From Paramacrobiotus metropolitanus (lineage: Eukaryota; Tardigrada; Eutardigrada; Parachela; Macrobiotidae): a DNA stretch of 64,000 nucleotides. The translations under genes were made by a program, and so were the position numbers. Below the pieces are notes generated by a model. That model saw only the letters and a program-made list of their open reading frames with translations, was not told where the DNA came from and searched no databases. The DNA lies in the NCBI RefSeq assembly GCF_019649055.1, contig NW_026570222.1, positions 3,162,001 to 3,226,000 on the forward strand, read 5' to 3'. Shown here in pieces: positions 11,796-23,754 of the stretch (its first letter is position 1; each line of letters opens with the position of its first letter).

Positions 11796-14700
11796 TCAAA
11801 TTGCAAGCTCCTTTGAGGGATTGGTAAAGGGAACGAAGTGAGCATCCACGTCTGCATCATTCACCTCTTCTACTGTCGGTGGCTTCCATCGCGGTTGATT
11901 GTCCTTGTCTAACAGTTCTGTACACAAAAATCAAAAATGTAAGTCCGTTACTGATTGTGAGTAAACAGATAAATTTTTAATCACTTATTACATAATACGC
12001 AAATGTTAACGCAAATTCTGCTCGATTCTATTCAAAAGTTTGGGTAACAGTAACTCACTCGCTCTCACTCCTTCGTAAAAGTCATTTCCTTGCAGAATCC
12101 TCTGCGAAACCCGAAATTCCATTTTAAAACAGTCAGAAAGGCTTTTGCTCCGTCCCTCCTGCATCTGACGCAATGCGATTTTCAATGACGTCGGACTCTA
12201 AATAAAGTAAAATATTATCAAAACAGCCAATAGGCAGAAAAAACTAAAAAATAACGAAGAGAAGCTAACAACAAGTTATAAACATTATGAATATTATGTA
12301 CTGAGTAGGTGGCTAGATCCACCAAGATAAACGGTTAGTGTAAAATATATTTTGGCAAATTCATATGCAATAAATCGGTTTACCCTTTATAAAATTAAAT
12401 TATATGTCAAAAGAAAAACACCGGAAAGGATGAAAGTTGGTACCGGTACTCTGAAATTCTGAACCATAAGCAAGCATGCGTACGAATCGACCGGCTAGAT
12501 TGCATGTCACGAACAAAATGTGACATCAGAAACAGACAGATACTAGTAACAATTATATAAATATTGGTTCTACATACTACCTTTTCAAAAGTTTTGCAGC
12601 TTCATTTCTTAAAAAATTAAAAGAAAATTCGATGAACAAAATTATAAAAACAAAATAATTCAAGAATTTAGACAAAAAAATTATATTACCATAGTCCTTA
12701 TCGTGCTTAGTGTTTTTCTCGACCATTCCGAATTCTCTTTTCCAGTCGCCGGATAATTTCTTCCATCGTATTCGCTTTAAAAATATTATTGATAGAATCC
12801 AGTTCCCTGCTTAGCGAGAATTCATGTCCTTTTTGCGCCACACCCTGAATGAATACAGAAACAGCATATTGCAACAGCAGGCGGTTAAACTGCTGTTCTA
12901 GTGGGATGGTTAATCCACCGTACCACGATGTAGCGGCTGTTAAGGCTAACTGACAATCAAAAGGCTGGCACGGTCAGCAGCGATGCTGACCGGAAGTAAG
13001 GTGGCAATTACACAACTACTGTGTGGGAGATGAGACGATTCATCTCGAAGTGTTTACAAACAACAACGCAAGACATGGCAGTCACGGCAAGATTCTTATT
13101 AGCAAGTACACAGGGCAAGAAGGCAAAAAGCAAGGTTAGCTAGCTGGCAAGAAGCAAATCCAAGAATGATTCCAGTGCGCCAAAGTAAAAGTTAAGAGCA
13201 TCGAGATTGTAGCGGTAAAGCGGTAAGACAATGAGATGCTGATTCACATGATCTTAATGAGGAAGACAAGGAACGAATGAACCAATAACTGATGTAGAAA
13301 AGCAATTAACAATCCAAACTGGCGGTACTAAGATTTTCTATCGTTACAATATGAATATGATACGCACGTTTTCAAATCTACAAATTTTCAGCAGTTAAAG
13401 TTCATAATAAAAAATCTCATCGAGAACGTCACGTTTAACGAATGAACAGGCGGTACAATCTCTTATTGCATCATCAGAATTCACTCATCAACTCTAGCCA
13501 GCAGATAATCGTAAGGGAAACTGAAAAAATATCCTCACCTTCTTTTCGTAATTACACAGCATATCGTTAACATTCTCTGACGTTGGATTTTTGATTGCTA
13601 AGAGGTCTTTCTCCAAAGCAGGGAGCTACAACAACCGTAACAGCGCAGACTTAACCAAGAAATTTAACGTTAGGAATGTAATCGTATTACCAGTTCTGAG
13701 TCGACAAAGTGAGTAGCCACTCCACCCAACTTTACATCCTTCCCAGTTAATCTAGTACCCGTCAGAGCGAGATACGTCCCAATTTGCCCAGGTAGTCTGG
13801 GGAGGAAGTACGAGCCGCCAACATCAACAAAGAAACCGATTGCTGTTTCCGGCATGGCAAACATGGTCTTCTCGGTTGCCACACGATATTTTCCATGAAC
13901 CGATATCCCAACGCCCTACAAGTCAGCAACATACAAACAAAATTTATATAAGCAAACAGATTCTCTTTTCTATAAACACACTGTAACGCACGAATATTCC
14001 TTTACGTGTTACACTGTAAAAGATAAATTTCGGACACGGTGATCGTAATTTTGCAACTATGTAGTAACATTAAAAATTGTCAGTATTCATTTCTTCCAGC
14101 TTTATTTTTTCGGACTACTTACTCCACCCATTGTTATTCCATGAATAAGAGCAATATAAGGAATTCCAAGCGTCCCAATTTGATAATCAAGGGTATATTC
14201 ACCGCGAAAAAAATCATCTTCAAACGTACTTTCAGGATTTTTGGCATTCTTATATATTGCTAAGAATAAGAATTAAAATACGCTGCTAACTGTGATTTGT
14301 GATGAAATTCGACTTTCAAAGAAATGTCAAAATCGCACCTACGATATCGCCGCCAGCACAAAAAGCTTTCTCCCCTCCCTTACAAATGACCAGTTTCACA
14401 TGCTCATCTTTCCATTGCTGCAAGAAAAGACGAAACTTTATCACACTATCGAAAAAAATACGGATAAGCGCGTTCGGTACTCTATAATACTCGTACATAA
14501 TAAAGCTACGCTAATTTTATATCTGGCAAATTGTACTCGTATGCTTTGCATCAGTATTACAAAGCGCCCCGTTGGTCTCAAAGTTTGACCTCTGCGGCTC
14601 TGCCGAATCATATAAGACGTAAAGCACTTTTAGCACTCACCTTTAATTTTTCATGCATCAATCGCACCATATTTAGGGATAGAGAATTCAGGGATTTCGG

Positions 14701-14847
14701 CTTATTGAGCTGAATGACTCCGCAGTCATCCACTTTTGAGAACTCCACTTCCGATGCGTCTACCGTACCGGTCGCAAAAGATCTTGAGTAGTTTTTTTGC
14801 GTGCCGGATGCCTGTACAACAGACGCAATTTTGTTACAAATTTGCAT
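11796..14847 (-). CDS. HIBCH: 3-hydroxyisobutyryl-CoA hydrolase, mitochondrial (one-base frame break)
   Basis: Valine-catabolism hydrolase of the crotonase fold that frees 3-hydroxyisobutyrate from its CoA ester in the mitochondrial matrix. Exons: 14641..14847, 14339..14417, 14123..14259, 13691..13915, 13539..13625, 12690..12844, 12059..12197 and 11796..11917. The N-terminus ([11 protein letters not shown]...RSFATG) resembles a presequence. Crotonase motifs follow in order: [73 protein letters not shown] and [20 protein letters not shown]. Length is about 383 residues (human 386). All phases close except that exon 12690..12844 is 155 nt instead of 156. The frame moves after [10 protein letters not shown] at the T4 run 12738..12741, and one more base restores [16 protein letters not shown] sequence error is likelier than a dead gene. 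Confidence 0.93.
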
Positions 14848-16054
14848 TGTTTTGCAAGCCTCCAAACGAACACCACAAACAACGAATACTACACTCACAA
14901 ACGGTATGGTGTAGACAGCTTTGAGTCCACGAGCAACCCTACGAAAACAAAATCGTTAATCGTACTTGTACATTGTAGGTACAAAGTATGCATACACGAT
15001 TACAGTTAGAAGAAATACAAACTTTGGCAAACCCATCGCAACAGGAATCACTAGATGATTTTCGCAAAGAAATTCTGTTTCTTTTCGTAAGCTGTAAAGG
15101 CTAATGAAACCACTGAACCACTATGGGAAACTGGAAGTATCCCTAAAATCGCACGCAGAGCGTAGTTAATGATTTAATCACAAATGACAAAAATGTTTTA
15201 AAACTGGCAGTGACTGGGTACAGCAAGATTGTGCTTGCAAATATCAGCCGATAAATGAGAGAAATTAAAGCAGCAACAGCCAATCACTCGATGCATTCGA
15301 CGGCGATAAACTTTGAGGAGAGAGAACATATGGATTATGGACTCCAATAAGATTTTTTTTGTTGAAGACTCCACTTCTAACTATACATACTTAGGCCTCG
15401 TCCCGAATTCGAAGCGAATCTCGTTGCGATACAGCAACTCCACCTCGCGAGGTGGCTTCGCGTACCGTATCTGTAGGCGTGGCCACTGCAAACAGCCACC
15501 TCGTGTGGTTGAGCAACCGTACTATAACGAGATTCGCTTTGAATTTGGGACGAGGCCTTACTCGTACGTCGTACCTATTAAGTTTCCCGAAGAAAATCTT
15601 TAAATCATCACACTAGTGGCGATTGGCGAGCCGAAGTGCGACAAGTTTAACACACTGCACTAATAATTAGAAGGATCACGACATCCAACGAATATGACAT
15701 TTTACTGATTTTAGCATTTACTTTTCTTTTTTGCACTCTGTACAATTTAAAATAAATATGTTTTTTTCATTTTGATATTTTGCATTTATTGAGTTAAACG
15801 CTTCACAAGTTCAACTGCACGGGCACTAATGCCTGGACGAGTACTTATTAGGTAATTTTGTGGGGCTGTAATCATGAAGACTTTTCTATGCTACTGCAAC
15901 TCTTTCGTTATTAGTTCGGCCGGCAGAGTGGTCGCAAACGGCAAACATCAAATAAACGAAACATTCAAAGGATTGAACAGTTTGCCGCTTGGACTGTCCT
16001 TACAGGAGTTTTGGTCTGAAATTGTCAAATTTACTTTTAACTGACTCCACTAAA
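14848..16054. other. Divergent region between HIBCH and FABP
   Basis: It holds the upstream regions of both genes and a foldback repeat (15393..15558, listed separately). No other gene is visible. Confidence 0.5.
15393..15558. repeat. Foldback (long hairpin) element
   Basis: Inverted arms 15393..15425 and 15526..15558 match at 31 of 33 positions (AGGCCTCGTCCC... facing ...GGGACGAGGCCT). The pairing continues inward less perfectly, including CGAGGTGGCT against its complement, so most of the 166 bp folds into one stem. The 96-aa open frame across it (15313..15603) is explained by the palindrome. It is probably a miniature inverted-repeat element; no clear target duplication is seen. Confidence 0.8.
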
Positions 16055-17436
16055 ATGACGGATATTACGGGAAAATATCAGCTAACCTCCAGTGAAAAGT
16101 TTGATGATTACCTGAAAGCTGTCGGTAAGTGCGCGCCTGGCAGTATCATCGCCAGTATGCCATGCATATGTTGACTTCAGACATCAGAGAACCGAAAACG
16201 CTTACAGTTGCTTGAACTTCCATTCTCCCAGTGCTTTTTGTTTGCTTGGGACGTTGATACCGATGTATATTTTTTGTGCTCTGGTATTAATTTTTATAAG
16301 AAACAGCTGTTTCTGAATTCAAAGTTACTTCTTAAATCGTTAGTGCCGATGCCGCATGCAGAATTCGGCTAGCTGTAAAACTGAAGGCTAAGTTCCAACT
16401 AAATCCCTGACGATTCCTCCACTGCTGCTGAGCTGCTTTACATGTATTCCATGAAAGCAGTTTACCGCATTGCAGAAAAAATGGATTTGAAACATTTTTC
16501 AGTTATTTTTAAAATTGGCGCATTTGCAGTCTTAAATGCCTTGTTAAGCCTTTCTTGCTCTGTAAGGTGTTGGCTTTGCCCTGCGAAAACTTGCTACCCT
16601 GGTGGAGTCAGCGACCATCGATATCACCAAAGATAACGATGTCTACACGATGAAAACGACAACTACGGTCAAGAACCACGAGGTCAAGTTCAAGCTGGGC
16701 GAGCAGTTCACGGAACATACAATGGATGGGCGTGATGTTGCGGTAAGCAGGAATTATGTAGATTAAACAGTTAGAGGGTGATGAAGATATATTATAGCGT
16801 GAATTTTGGTACCTCACATAAAGCGGACGCAGAACTATTCGGATTAAATCTGGAATAAAAAGGCAAATCCAATCTTTGAAATGCATAATGCTAAAATATA
16901 TTTGAATCCGTTGCTTTTATTCGTTAATTCAGCATTGGATTTATATTTTTGACAAGGCAATTTAACTGTTACTTTGCGATTTGCTCATACGGAGTAGTCA
17001 ATTTAATCATTAGTGGATTACTGAATTTTTGCAGGAATTTTAGTTTTACTTTGCAAGTCACTGTGGGAAAAATTGTCGAAGCATCGAGTGCCGGAGTAGT
17101 CACCTGTGCTTATTTGCTTGCTTCGTTGCTTCAGTTCTGACTTTGTGAGATGAATTGCTCAAATAATGGGATTTTGAACTTTTGTAGTGCACATTTAGTT
17201 TGGATGGCAATAAGCTGCACCAGGTGCAACGTGACCCGAAAACTAACTTGGAAACTACTGCTGAACGTGAATTCACTGGAGATGAACTGATTACGGTAAT
17301 AAATCTGACGATAAGTTGCTAGAGGGTCTGTTTGCGAACTTTCTCGAAATTTTGCTGACTTCCTGATTATTATTTGCAGACTTTGCGCGCCGGAGACGTT
17401 ACTAGTGTGCGCAAATACAAGAAAGTGGTACCGTAA
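16055..17436 (+). CDS. Fatty-acid-binding protein (iLBP family)
   Basis: Cytosolic lipocalin-fold carrier of fatty acids or retinoids. Exons 16055..16124, 16567..16742, 17188..17295 and 17380..17436 give 136 residues. This is the classic four-exon FABP structure, with introns at the usual places and all phases closed. Family marks: start MTDITGKYQLTSSEKFDDYLKAVG, then VGFALRKLATL (helix-turn-helix lid), the central strands FKLGEQFTEHTMDGRDV, SLDGNKLHQVQRD, and the closing VTSVRKYKKV in the position of the R-x-Y fatty-acid carboxylate motif. Plus-strand AATAAA sequences near 17728 and 17914 could serve its 3' end. The exact ligand class cannot be read from the sequence. Confidence 0.95.
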
Positions 17437-18460
17437 TAAGGAATTTGATCGAGCGTGTGTTCCGCTGATCTGTGCCGGTTGTGTTGGATTACAGCTGTGA
17501 TGGAACTGCAAGACTTCCCAATCGATTTAATCTTCCAAAAATACTTGATGTTTTCTTTGTTATTATTGTGAAGCTGTAATGGTTTTCATAATGCTTTGGA
17601 TGTTTGGTCTTAACGCATTTTTGTTGATTTGATCCTGTCTCACCATTTCATCCGTACCCGGTCTAAACCTTTACGCCGGTTTTGTTTAATTGTTTTAATT
17701 TGCGTGTGTTGTTCTTATTGGGTTAGGTAATAAATATTACACGTTACTGAGTACCACGATAACCATACTACCAAGTCCATTCTAGTTATATCATGCTTTG
17801 CTTTTGAACAACTTGCATTTACATAATTACTATCAAGTACCAGTCATCGTCCCATTCTCCCTTCGGTGATGTACAGTGTAACAGATTTTCGTTTGGAATG
17901 AATATGATGCTCAAATAAATAAAACAGACAGCTCAATACGACAGAATGTGCCAGAAACATAAGGTGCACGTACTCACATTTTTTAATAATTTATTGAACT
18001 ATTAAGGTTATTAACATCAAAGGTTTTATACGTGATCCAAGATGACACGCGAAACTTTGCCGGGTTAGTGCCCTTAACAATAAAGAGCTCACAACTATGC
18101 AAAAGCGCAAAACTATTGCTGGATTTCTTAAAACTTGCAAGATACATGTACTTACTTATACATGTAGTTCGGTAAAACTGTAACACTGTAACACTTGCAA
18201 TATTCGTTGTTGGTACACAAACGCAAACTTCATACAGTCGGTTTTAAATCAGGCGCCGTTAACTTTCGTACCGCTGCGATAAAAGTTTAATAAGGTGAAT
18301 AAAAGTACTTTAAACGCTGCGACGGTTTAAGTGCGATACAGTGCTGTAGTAAGATTCAAGTTAACGTAAATATAAGTATGTACTGACTTATCCATTATCC
18401 AAGCAGTTATCACAAAACATTACGCAACATCCACCAGTTCTACCAGCAATGAAAAAAGTA
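17437..18460. other. Convergent 3' region between FABP and RBFA
   Basis: 1.0 kb of AT-rich DNA with candidate polyadenylation signals for FABP; no further gene seen. Confidence 0.45.
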
Positions 18461-19899
18461 TCAAGAAGCTGCAGTTTCCGCTCTGTCGTCCGACAAATTT
18501 TCGGCTTTATCTTTCCTATTGATTCTTGGCCCCGCTCTATAAAATCCCTGCTGCATTTGCTCCAGAAGTTTAGTTCTATCAATACCGCCGATATCTGTTC
18601 TCATCGGTGGTACTCGATCCAGGCCCAGCGGGTCCATCATCGGTCCCGACAACGTTGTCTCCAGGCCAGAGGAAGGACCACCTTGAACTGTCACCTCCAA
18701 CACCTCACGGTCAACCGTATCCAACGGTTCATCCGGTGGTCCCGTATCAAGAAGAGCCATTCGATCCTGCAGTTCTTTCAGGCATCTGATAGTTTTATCA
18801 CGCACAAATTCAATTCTTGGAACGAAACCAAGGATATGCTGACTGCATAAGTGCTCTCTGCAACGGCGCCGAAATAAATACAACCATATCAAGCTACGAA
18901 TTTTTTGCGCAAAATAAACAGTTCTTCCATCCGTGTGCCTACCGTAAATCCGGCGTCATACTTTGCAAGATCTGGTGGATTTTTTTGTCTGCTAAGGGAT
19001 CGCCGGTAGGAGCCCATAAAATGTTGAGCTGTCCACGGTTGCGGTTTATTTGAACCTATCGTAATTTACAAAGCATTAAATCATGTTGCTCCGAAAAGTG
19101 CACAGCCATGTTTTTTTAATGTTAGCAGCATTCAAAATCAACTGCATAAAATTGCGCCAACGTACTCCTGTAATCTCAATGCTGATTTCCATAAGTAATT
19201 CCGAAAAGCGAGCATCCGCCAACAGTTCGGTTATCCTATCCAAAAGAACACTCTCCACCATTTTCACATGGCGTGGCTCGTGTTCGCGAAGATATGCAGC
19301 GCTCCACGGTGTAGAATCTGTTTTGCCCTACACCGAACAAAATCAGAATTTGTTGAATGTCGACCGGTACAGTAGTGCGGAAAAATAAATTATGCCTTAC
19401 CTTGCTTAAATACCCAACAGTATGCGTGTGCGGCTTTCGAGCAGCGTCCCTGTAAAACGAAACAGCATTTACCACCCAATATTTCATAATAACTATCAAA
19501 TATGGCCCAAGAATTTTAACAACAGATATGTGCATGTCCATATTAAATTTTAAGATCCGACAACGGGCGACAAGTCATGGATGACAGTATTGTAACATGT
19601 GCCACTGATTTGGATACAAGCCGCAAGCGACATAAAAAGAGGTTGGATTAAGAGATCTCATATCAATTGGGAAACACATTTCTGGTATTGAGTTCACCTT
19701 CTGAAAACGAACACGCAACTGTAAAATGTAAATCAATCCGAACATAAATTCTTATTACCGCTGAAGAATCTTTCTTTCCAATTTGGCCATCAATACCCTG
19801 TGCTTCTCGTCCATCTTCTTTCGCGACTTGTTGCTCAACACACTGACTAACATGCATGCTGAACCATGCAGAAATCTCTGGCGACGATGACAGTCCCAT
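18461..19899 (-). CDS. RBFA: Mitochondrial ribosome-binding factor A homologue
   Basis: Assembly factor of the mitochondrial small ribosomal subunit (RbfA KH-like fold). Exons 19759..19899 (start uncertain), 19401..19449, 19166..19317, 18943..19055 and 18461..18857 join in phase. The RbfA domain runs from EHEPRHVKMVESVLLDRITEL through FSELLMEISIEITGVQINR, GQLNILWAPTGDP, KKIHQILQSMTPDLR and HILGFVPRIEFVRDKTIRCL to MALLDTG. The C-terminal tail is long and polar, as in animal RBFA. The first exon reads VWEYSRASLEFAQNMGLSS with a stop shortly upstream. I used the first in-frame ATG (19899), but a separate leader exon, or one missing base joining the adjacent-frame ATG at 19955, is possible, since a mitochondrial presequence is expected. 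It is divergent from QTRT2. Confidence 0.8.
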
Positions 19900-20759
19900 A
19901 TTTTGAGCGAACTCCAAGCTAGCTCTGCTGTACTCCCAAACAGCATCTTATTCATGGTTCGCTAAAGTGGTACTGTATCAACAGCTTTCGCCATCGAAGC
20001 TTGTCGAGATTCCCGGTTGCGAGATCGTTCAAAGTCTCAAGCCTATCAGAACTGTTTCACGTTCGGAGACACTAGTATACTGATTAACTAAAAGACCACG
20101 GTTTGATCTCTGCTATCGTGAACATGTTTCGGACAAAAAGATCCACTGGAAAATCAAAAGTGAAAAGTCTAATAAAAATCACGAGCAAAATTTAATAACA
20201 AAAGTTACAAAATACAGTATAACAAAACACAGTAAGAAAAAAAACACACACTATTATAGGTACAGTAATATTCGTCCATCATCACGCCAGATGTTAACTG
20301 CCAGCTGGGGCGACTACAACGTTCACCACTTGCAGTAGCGCCACGCTCTATCGTACGGCACCTCTGAGCCTTTCAAACATCTGAATGCAAAAAAATCACG
20401 TAAAACAGTAGTAGTGTAGCACTTTAATTTTTTCAAATATAGAATTTCTAAAAATACGAATTTTTTTACGTACATGTTAGCATTTGACGCGTGTTGCAAC
20501 TTGCAGGACTATAGCTTGTGGCTGTTTGTATCGTAATTTCTTAACCTATATTGGAAAAATTTTAATGCACTTTGCCTTGGGAACTATTGTGCCCGTCTGT
20601 TTTGGGAGTCTCAGGTGCGTATGCAGTTTTAGTTACCTACTAATTTTACTTATTTTACAATTACCAATTTAATGAATTTATCGCTAACTTCTCTACAGAA
20701 TATGCCGCTACTATTCTGAAGTTAGCGTTTGTAGATTCTTCCGAACGTATGTAAAAAGT
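19900..20759. promoter_or_regulatory. Divergent promoter region of RBFA and QTRT2
   Basis: 0.86 kb between two head-to-head genes. It must contain both promoters (and possibly an RBFA leader exon). No TATA box or known motif stands out, so the call rests on gene layout only. Confidence 0.4.
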
Positions 20760-22586
20760 ATGAATATCTTCCTGGCCAAACGAGACGGTGCGGACGCGAA
20801 CGGCCTGCGACGAGGGACTTTAAATATTTATAAACGCGACGAAAGTAAATTTGAATTTGAAACGCCGGGTTGTTTCATATACACGCAGCGAGGCAGTATT
20901 CCGCATTTGACACCTGACGATCTTCAGTACATTCGCAACCTCTCGCGACCGCTGCCATTGAATGTCAGCCTTGCTTCTGTTGCTGATATGGCGAGTGCGT
21001 GAAAGCGTCCGGACGATCGCTCAGCGAATACATCGGTTACCGGGATGCGTTTGTTTATGTTAGCATTCAGGACGTTCTATTCCCTGCTAAACCTAATTCG
21101 AACGAAAAAAATGCTATGGGACTATGGAGAAAAAAAGGGCGCATAAAGGTACGGTTGCAGATTTGCAGTTTTACTGTGTCTCATAATGTGTGAACTAATT
21201 TTACGGTGCATTTTTTATTTTTATAATATTATGGAGTTCAACTGTGTTTTTCAGTACGTACTCCATTTGGTTTGTTTTGGTCTTTGCGCAAAATTGTTTC
21301 GATCATTTTTTGTTCTACAGATATATTGATTGGTTTTTTGAAATTTTTACGTTTGGTAGCTTATTTCGATAACGATAACTAGATAATTTTGTTTGGTCAT
21401 TTATTGTAATTGGTTTACAGATCACTTGCGATGCTTTCCTGGAAATGCAGAAAAATTTAAATCCTGATATGTTTCAAATCATGTGCGACATGGATACGGA
21501 TTTGGGAACAGCTACGAATCAGCGTCTGGCAAAATCCTTTGACAATTCAGTACGATGGCTGGATACCTGTTTAGAGGGTTTAAAAAAATCCACCGGCAGT
21601 ACGATGCCTGTAGTTGCCACCGTCGGCGGTGGAGGGAATACTTTCAAGCGGCCACAATTTGCCTCCGAAATCGGACAGCGGGCTGTTGATGGTTTCGTTA
21701 TTGATGGTTTTGGGAGCACCTGGATGAACAGCTGGAAGAAATGGGAGTATGCAGATAATATCTTCGATGAAAATGTGGAAGTCATACACAAATCATTGGT
21801 ATATAACCTACTGGGTAGCTTAACGTGAAAGCATGTGTGAGGACTTTCGGTCTCCGCAGTCCGCGTAACTGTTGGTGTATTTGTTTTCACGTTCTGGAGA
21901 ATTTTGTACCTGTATGTGTATCACTGGTATAACAAAGTTCTCGAAACATGAATAATATATTCTGTAATTTGATATGCTCGTTGCAGAATTTGTTGCCGTC
22001 AAACAAACCTCGGTTTTTCCATGCGCCGGTTTCACCAAAGGCAGTCATCCAGTTAATCCGCATGGGCGTTGACGTCTTCGATACTTCGTATCCATCTGTG
22101 TTAGCCGATCGATCAGAAGCACTCGTGAGGATATCGGATAGAACATTCGATGTCTGGAATATGACAGATAAAAAGTGCGTTTTTCGTTTGATGTGGAGTT
22201 ACTTTGTGATTTGCATTATGGAGCATTTCTGGCCGTCTAGATATTTCGATGATTTGACTCCTCTGAGCACACTGTGTGGATGCTACACTTGTAGCAAGTA
22301 TACCAAAGCTTACGTCCATCATCTGGTCAGATGTAGGGAAATCAACGCAGGTGTCCTATTAATGATGTAAGTGTAAAGGAAAAATACTGCAAGTGTAGAA
22401 CGATATTCTTTGTGGCGTTTCTCATACTTTTAGCTGTTCTTGGCATATCTCTTCTTACGTTCACCTGATTCTGCTTTTGAATCAGATGCCTCTCTTTGTA
22501 GCCATAATTTGAATGAATATCTGAAATTCTTCAATGACTTGCGGCAGAGTATCGAGGACGATTGTTTTGATGCCTGGGATCAATAA
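20760..22586 (+). CDS. QTRT2: Queuine tRNA-ribosyltransferase accessory subunit 2 (one-base frame break)
   Basis: Non-catalytic partner of QTRT1 in the TGT enzyme that exchanges guanine-34 for queuine in tRNAs with GUN anticodons. Exons 20760..21148, 21421..21798, 21987..22174, 22241..22366 and 22502..22586 give about 388 residues. Matches to the family: FETPGCFIYTQRGSIPHLTPDD, SVQD-like SIQDVLFP, GLWRKKGRIK, FQIMCDMDTD, VDGFVIDGFGS, PKAVIQLIRMGVDVFDTSYP, the zinc-site cluster CGCYTCSKYTKAYVHHLV, INAGVLLM and HNLNEYLKFFNDLR. The cluster shows the C-x-C-x2-C...H ligands of TGT proteins. The first exon is 389 nt where 390 is needed. A TGA at 21000 interrupts DMASA|KASGR, and one added base there restores the frame as DMASALKASGR. 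An AATAAA overlaps the stop codon region. Confidence 0.93.
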
Positions 22587-23754
22587 ACACTTGTGTTGGA
22601 AGTTTTTAATGGCATCTTTGTGGTTACAATAAGTGTCTGCTGAATGAACATGAACACTACCGTCCAGTGCTGTTTTCTAGTTTTGAATTCGAATGTTCTC
22701 TGGCTGATGTGCCGTCTCAGTGATATGTTTTCTACTAATCGGGTATATTTACATTTTCGGCAGAGGTATAGAACTGTACAACGGATAGCTTTTTCAGCCT
22801 TGTTGTAAAGGTTTACAGTTTTGTAGTTGCATTAATTTGTGCCTGCTTTGTTTTCTGGTAATACGCGTCGATTTTCCTTGAATTTGATTGTTGTCAGTAC
22901 TTGCCACAACGTTGAATGTTGTGAATTTACCCGTGTTTTGTAGAGCATAAGGTGCATAACACTTTAGACATTCAACAGGTGTGCGGATAATTTTATTAAT
23001 TTTTGTAATGTGAGGTTATACTCGGCTCCGCTGTACACTGGACTTACTACTTGATTTTTTGACTACGCATTCACAAATCAAGCTGCCCTTGTGTTAATTA
23101 TTTACTATCTTTTCGAGGCTTGTTGCTCACAGATGCAATTTTGCATAAAAACAAGTCCAAAAAATAGAACAGCAACCGAAAGCGAACCATCAGGAAATTA
23201 CGACAGTCCACGCGTACTTTCTACCTAAAAATAATGTGAGCCTGCAATAATGGTCCTAAGTAGAATGATCGCCAGTGTTGATCGTAACTAGAAGGTGTTG
23301 ATGTTTGATGTCATGTTTTGTATACAGATTCGCGAGAATGTGTGACAAATAAAATTAATGACTTTGCAATCGTTTGCCTGACAGCTGCACATCACACAAC
23401 ACGCGGTATGAACAAATATTAAATGTTACCGGTTATCGACCTTGAATTAATGTGTTCCGTTGCATCACACTTTACGAATTTTATGTAATGCATTATGAAT
23501 AAAACTGTGCCTTGAAACATCTTCGCTTGACATCTTTCATTTGGTTTGTGAAACTTTCCGCCCGGCGCATTCTCTTTTCCGTTACCGTATTAAGTGGTAG
23601 AAATTAGAAAATAAACGTGAGTGATAATAAAATGTGAAACTCTATTACTTACGATACCACATCTAACTTGTTGCGTCACGTTATAAGCCCCTCGACGTTA
23701 CGTACTGTAAGCATTTTTAAACTGCACTGCATTTTGCAACTGCGACCTTTAACA
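22587..23754. other. Intergenic, QTRT2 to secreted protein gene
   Basis: 1.2 kb of AT-rich DNA with no recognisable gene. It contains the QTRT2 3' end and the upstream region of the next gene. Confidence 0.45.

Noticed and set aside
15313-15603. 96-codon plus-strand frame with Arg/Tyr-rich product
   Set aside because: It lies almost wholly inside a near-perfect inverted repeat; the open frame is a by-product of the palindrome.
19236-19541. 101-codon minus frame covering RBFA exons
   Set aside because: It reads through an intron and in the wrong frame; the split exons 19401..19449 and 19166..19317 give the RbfA domain.
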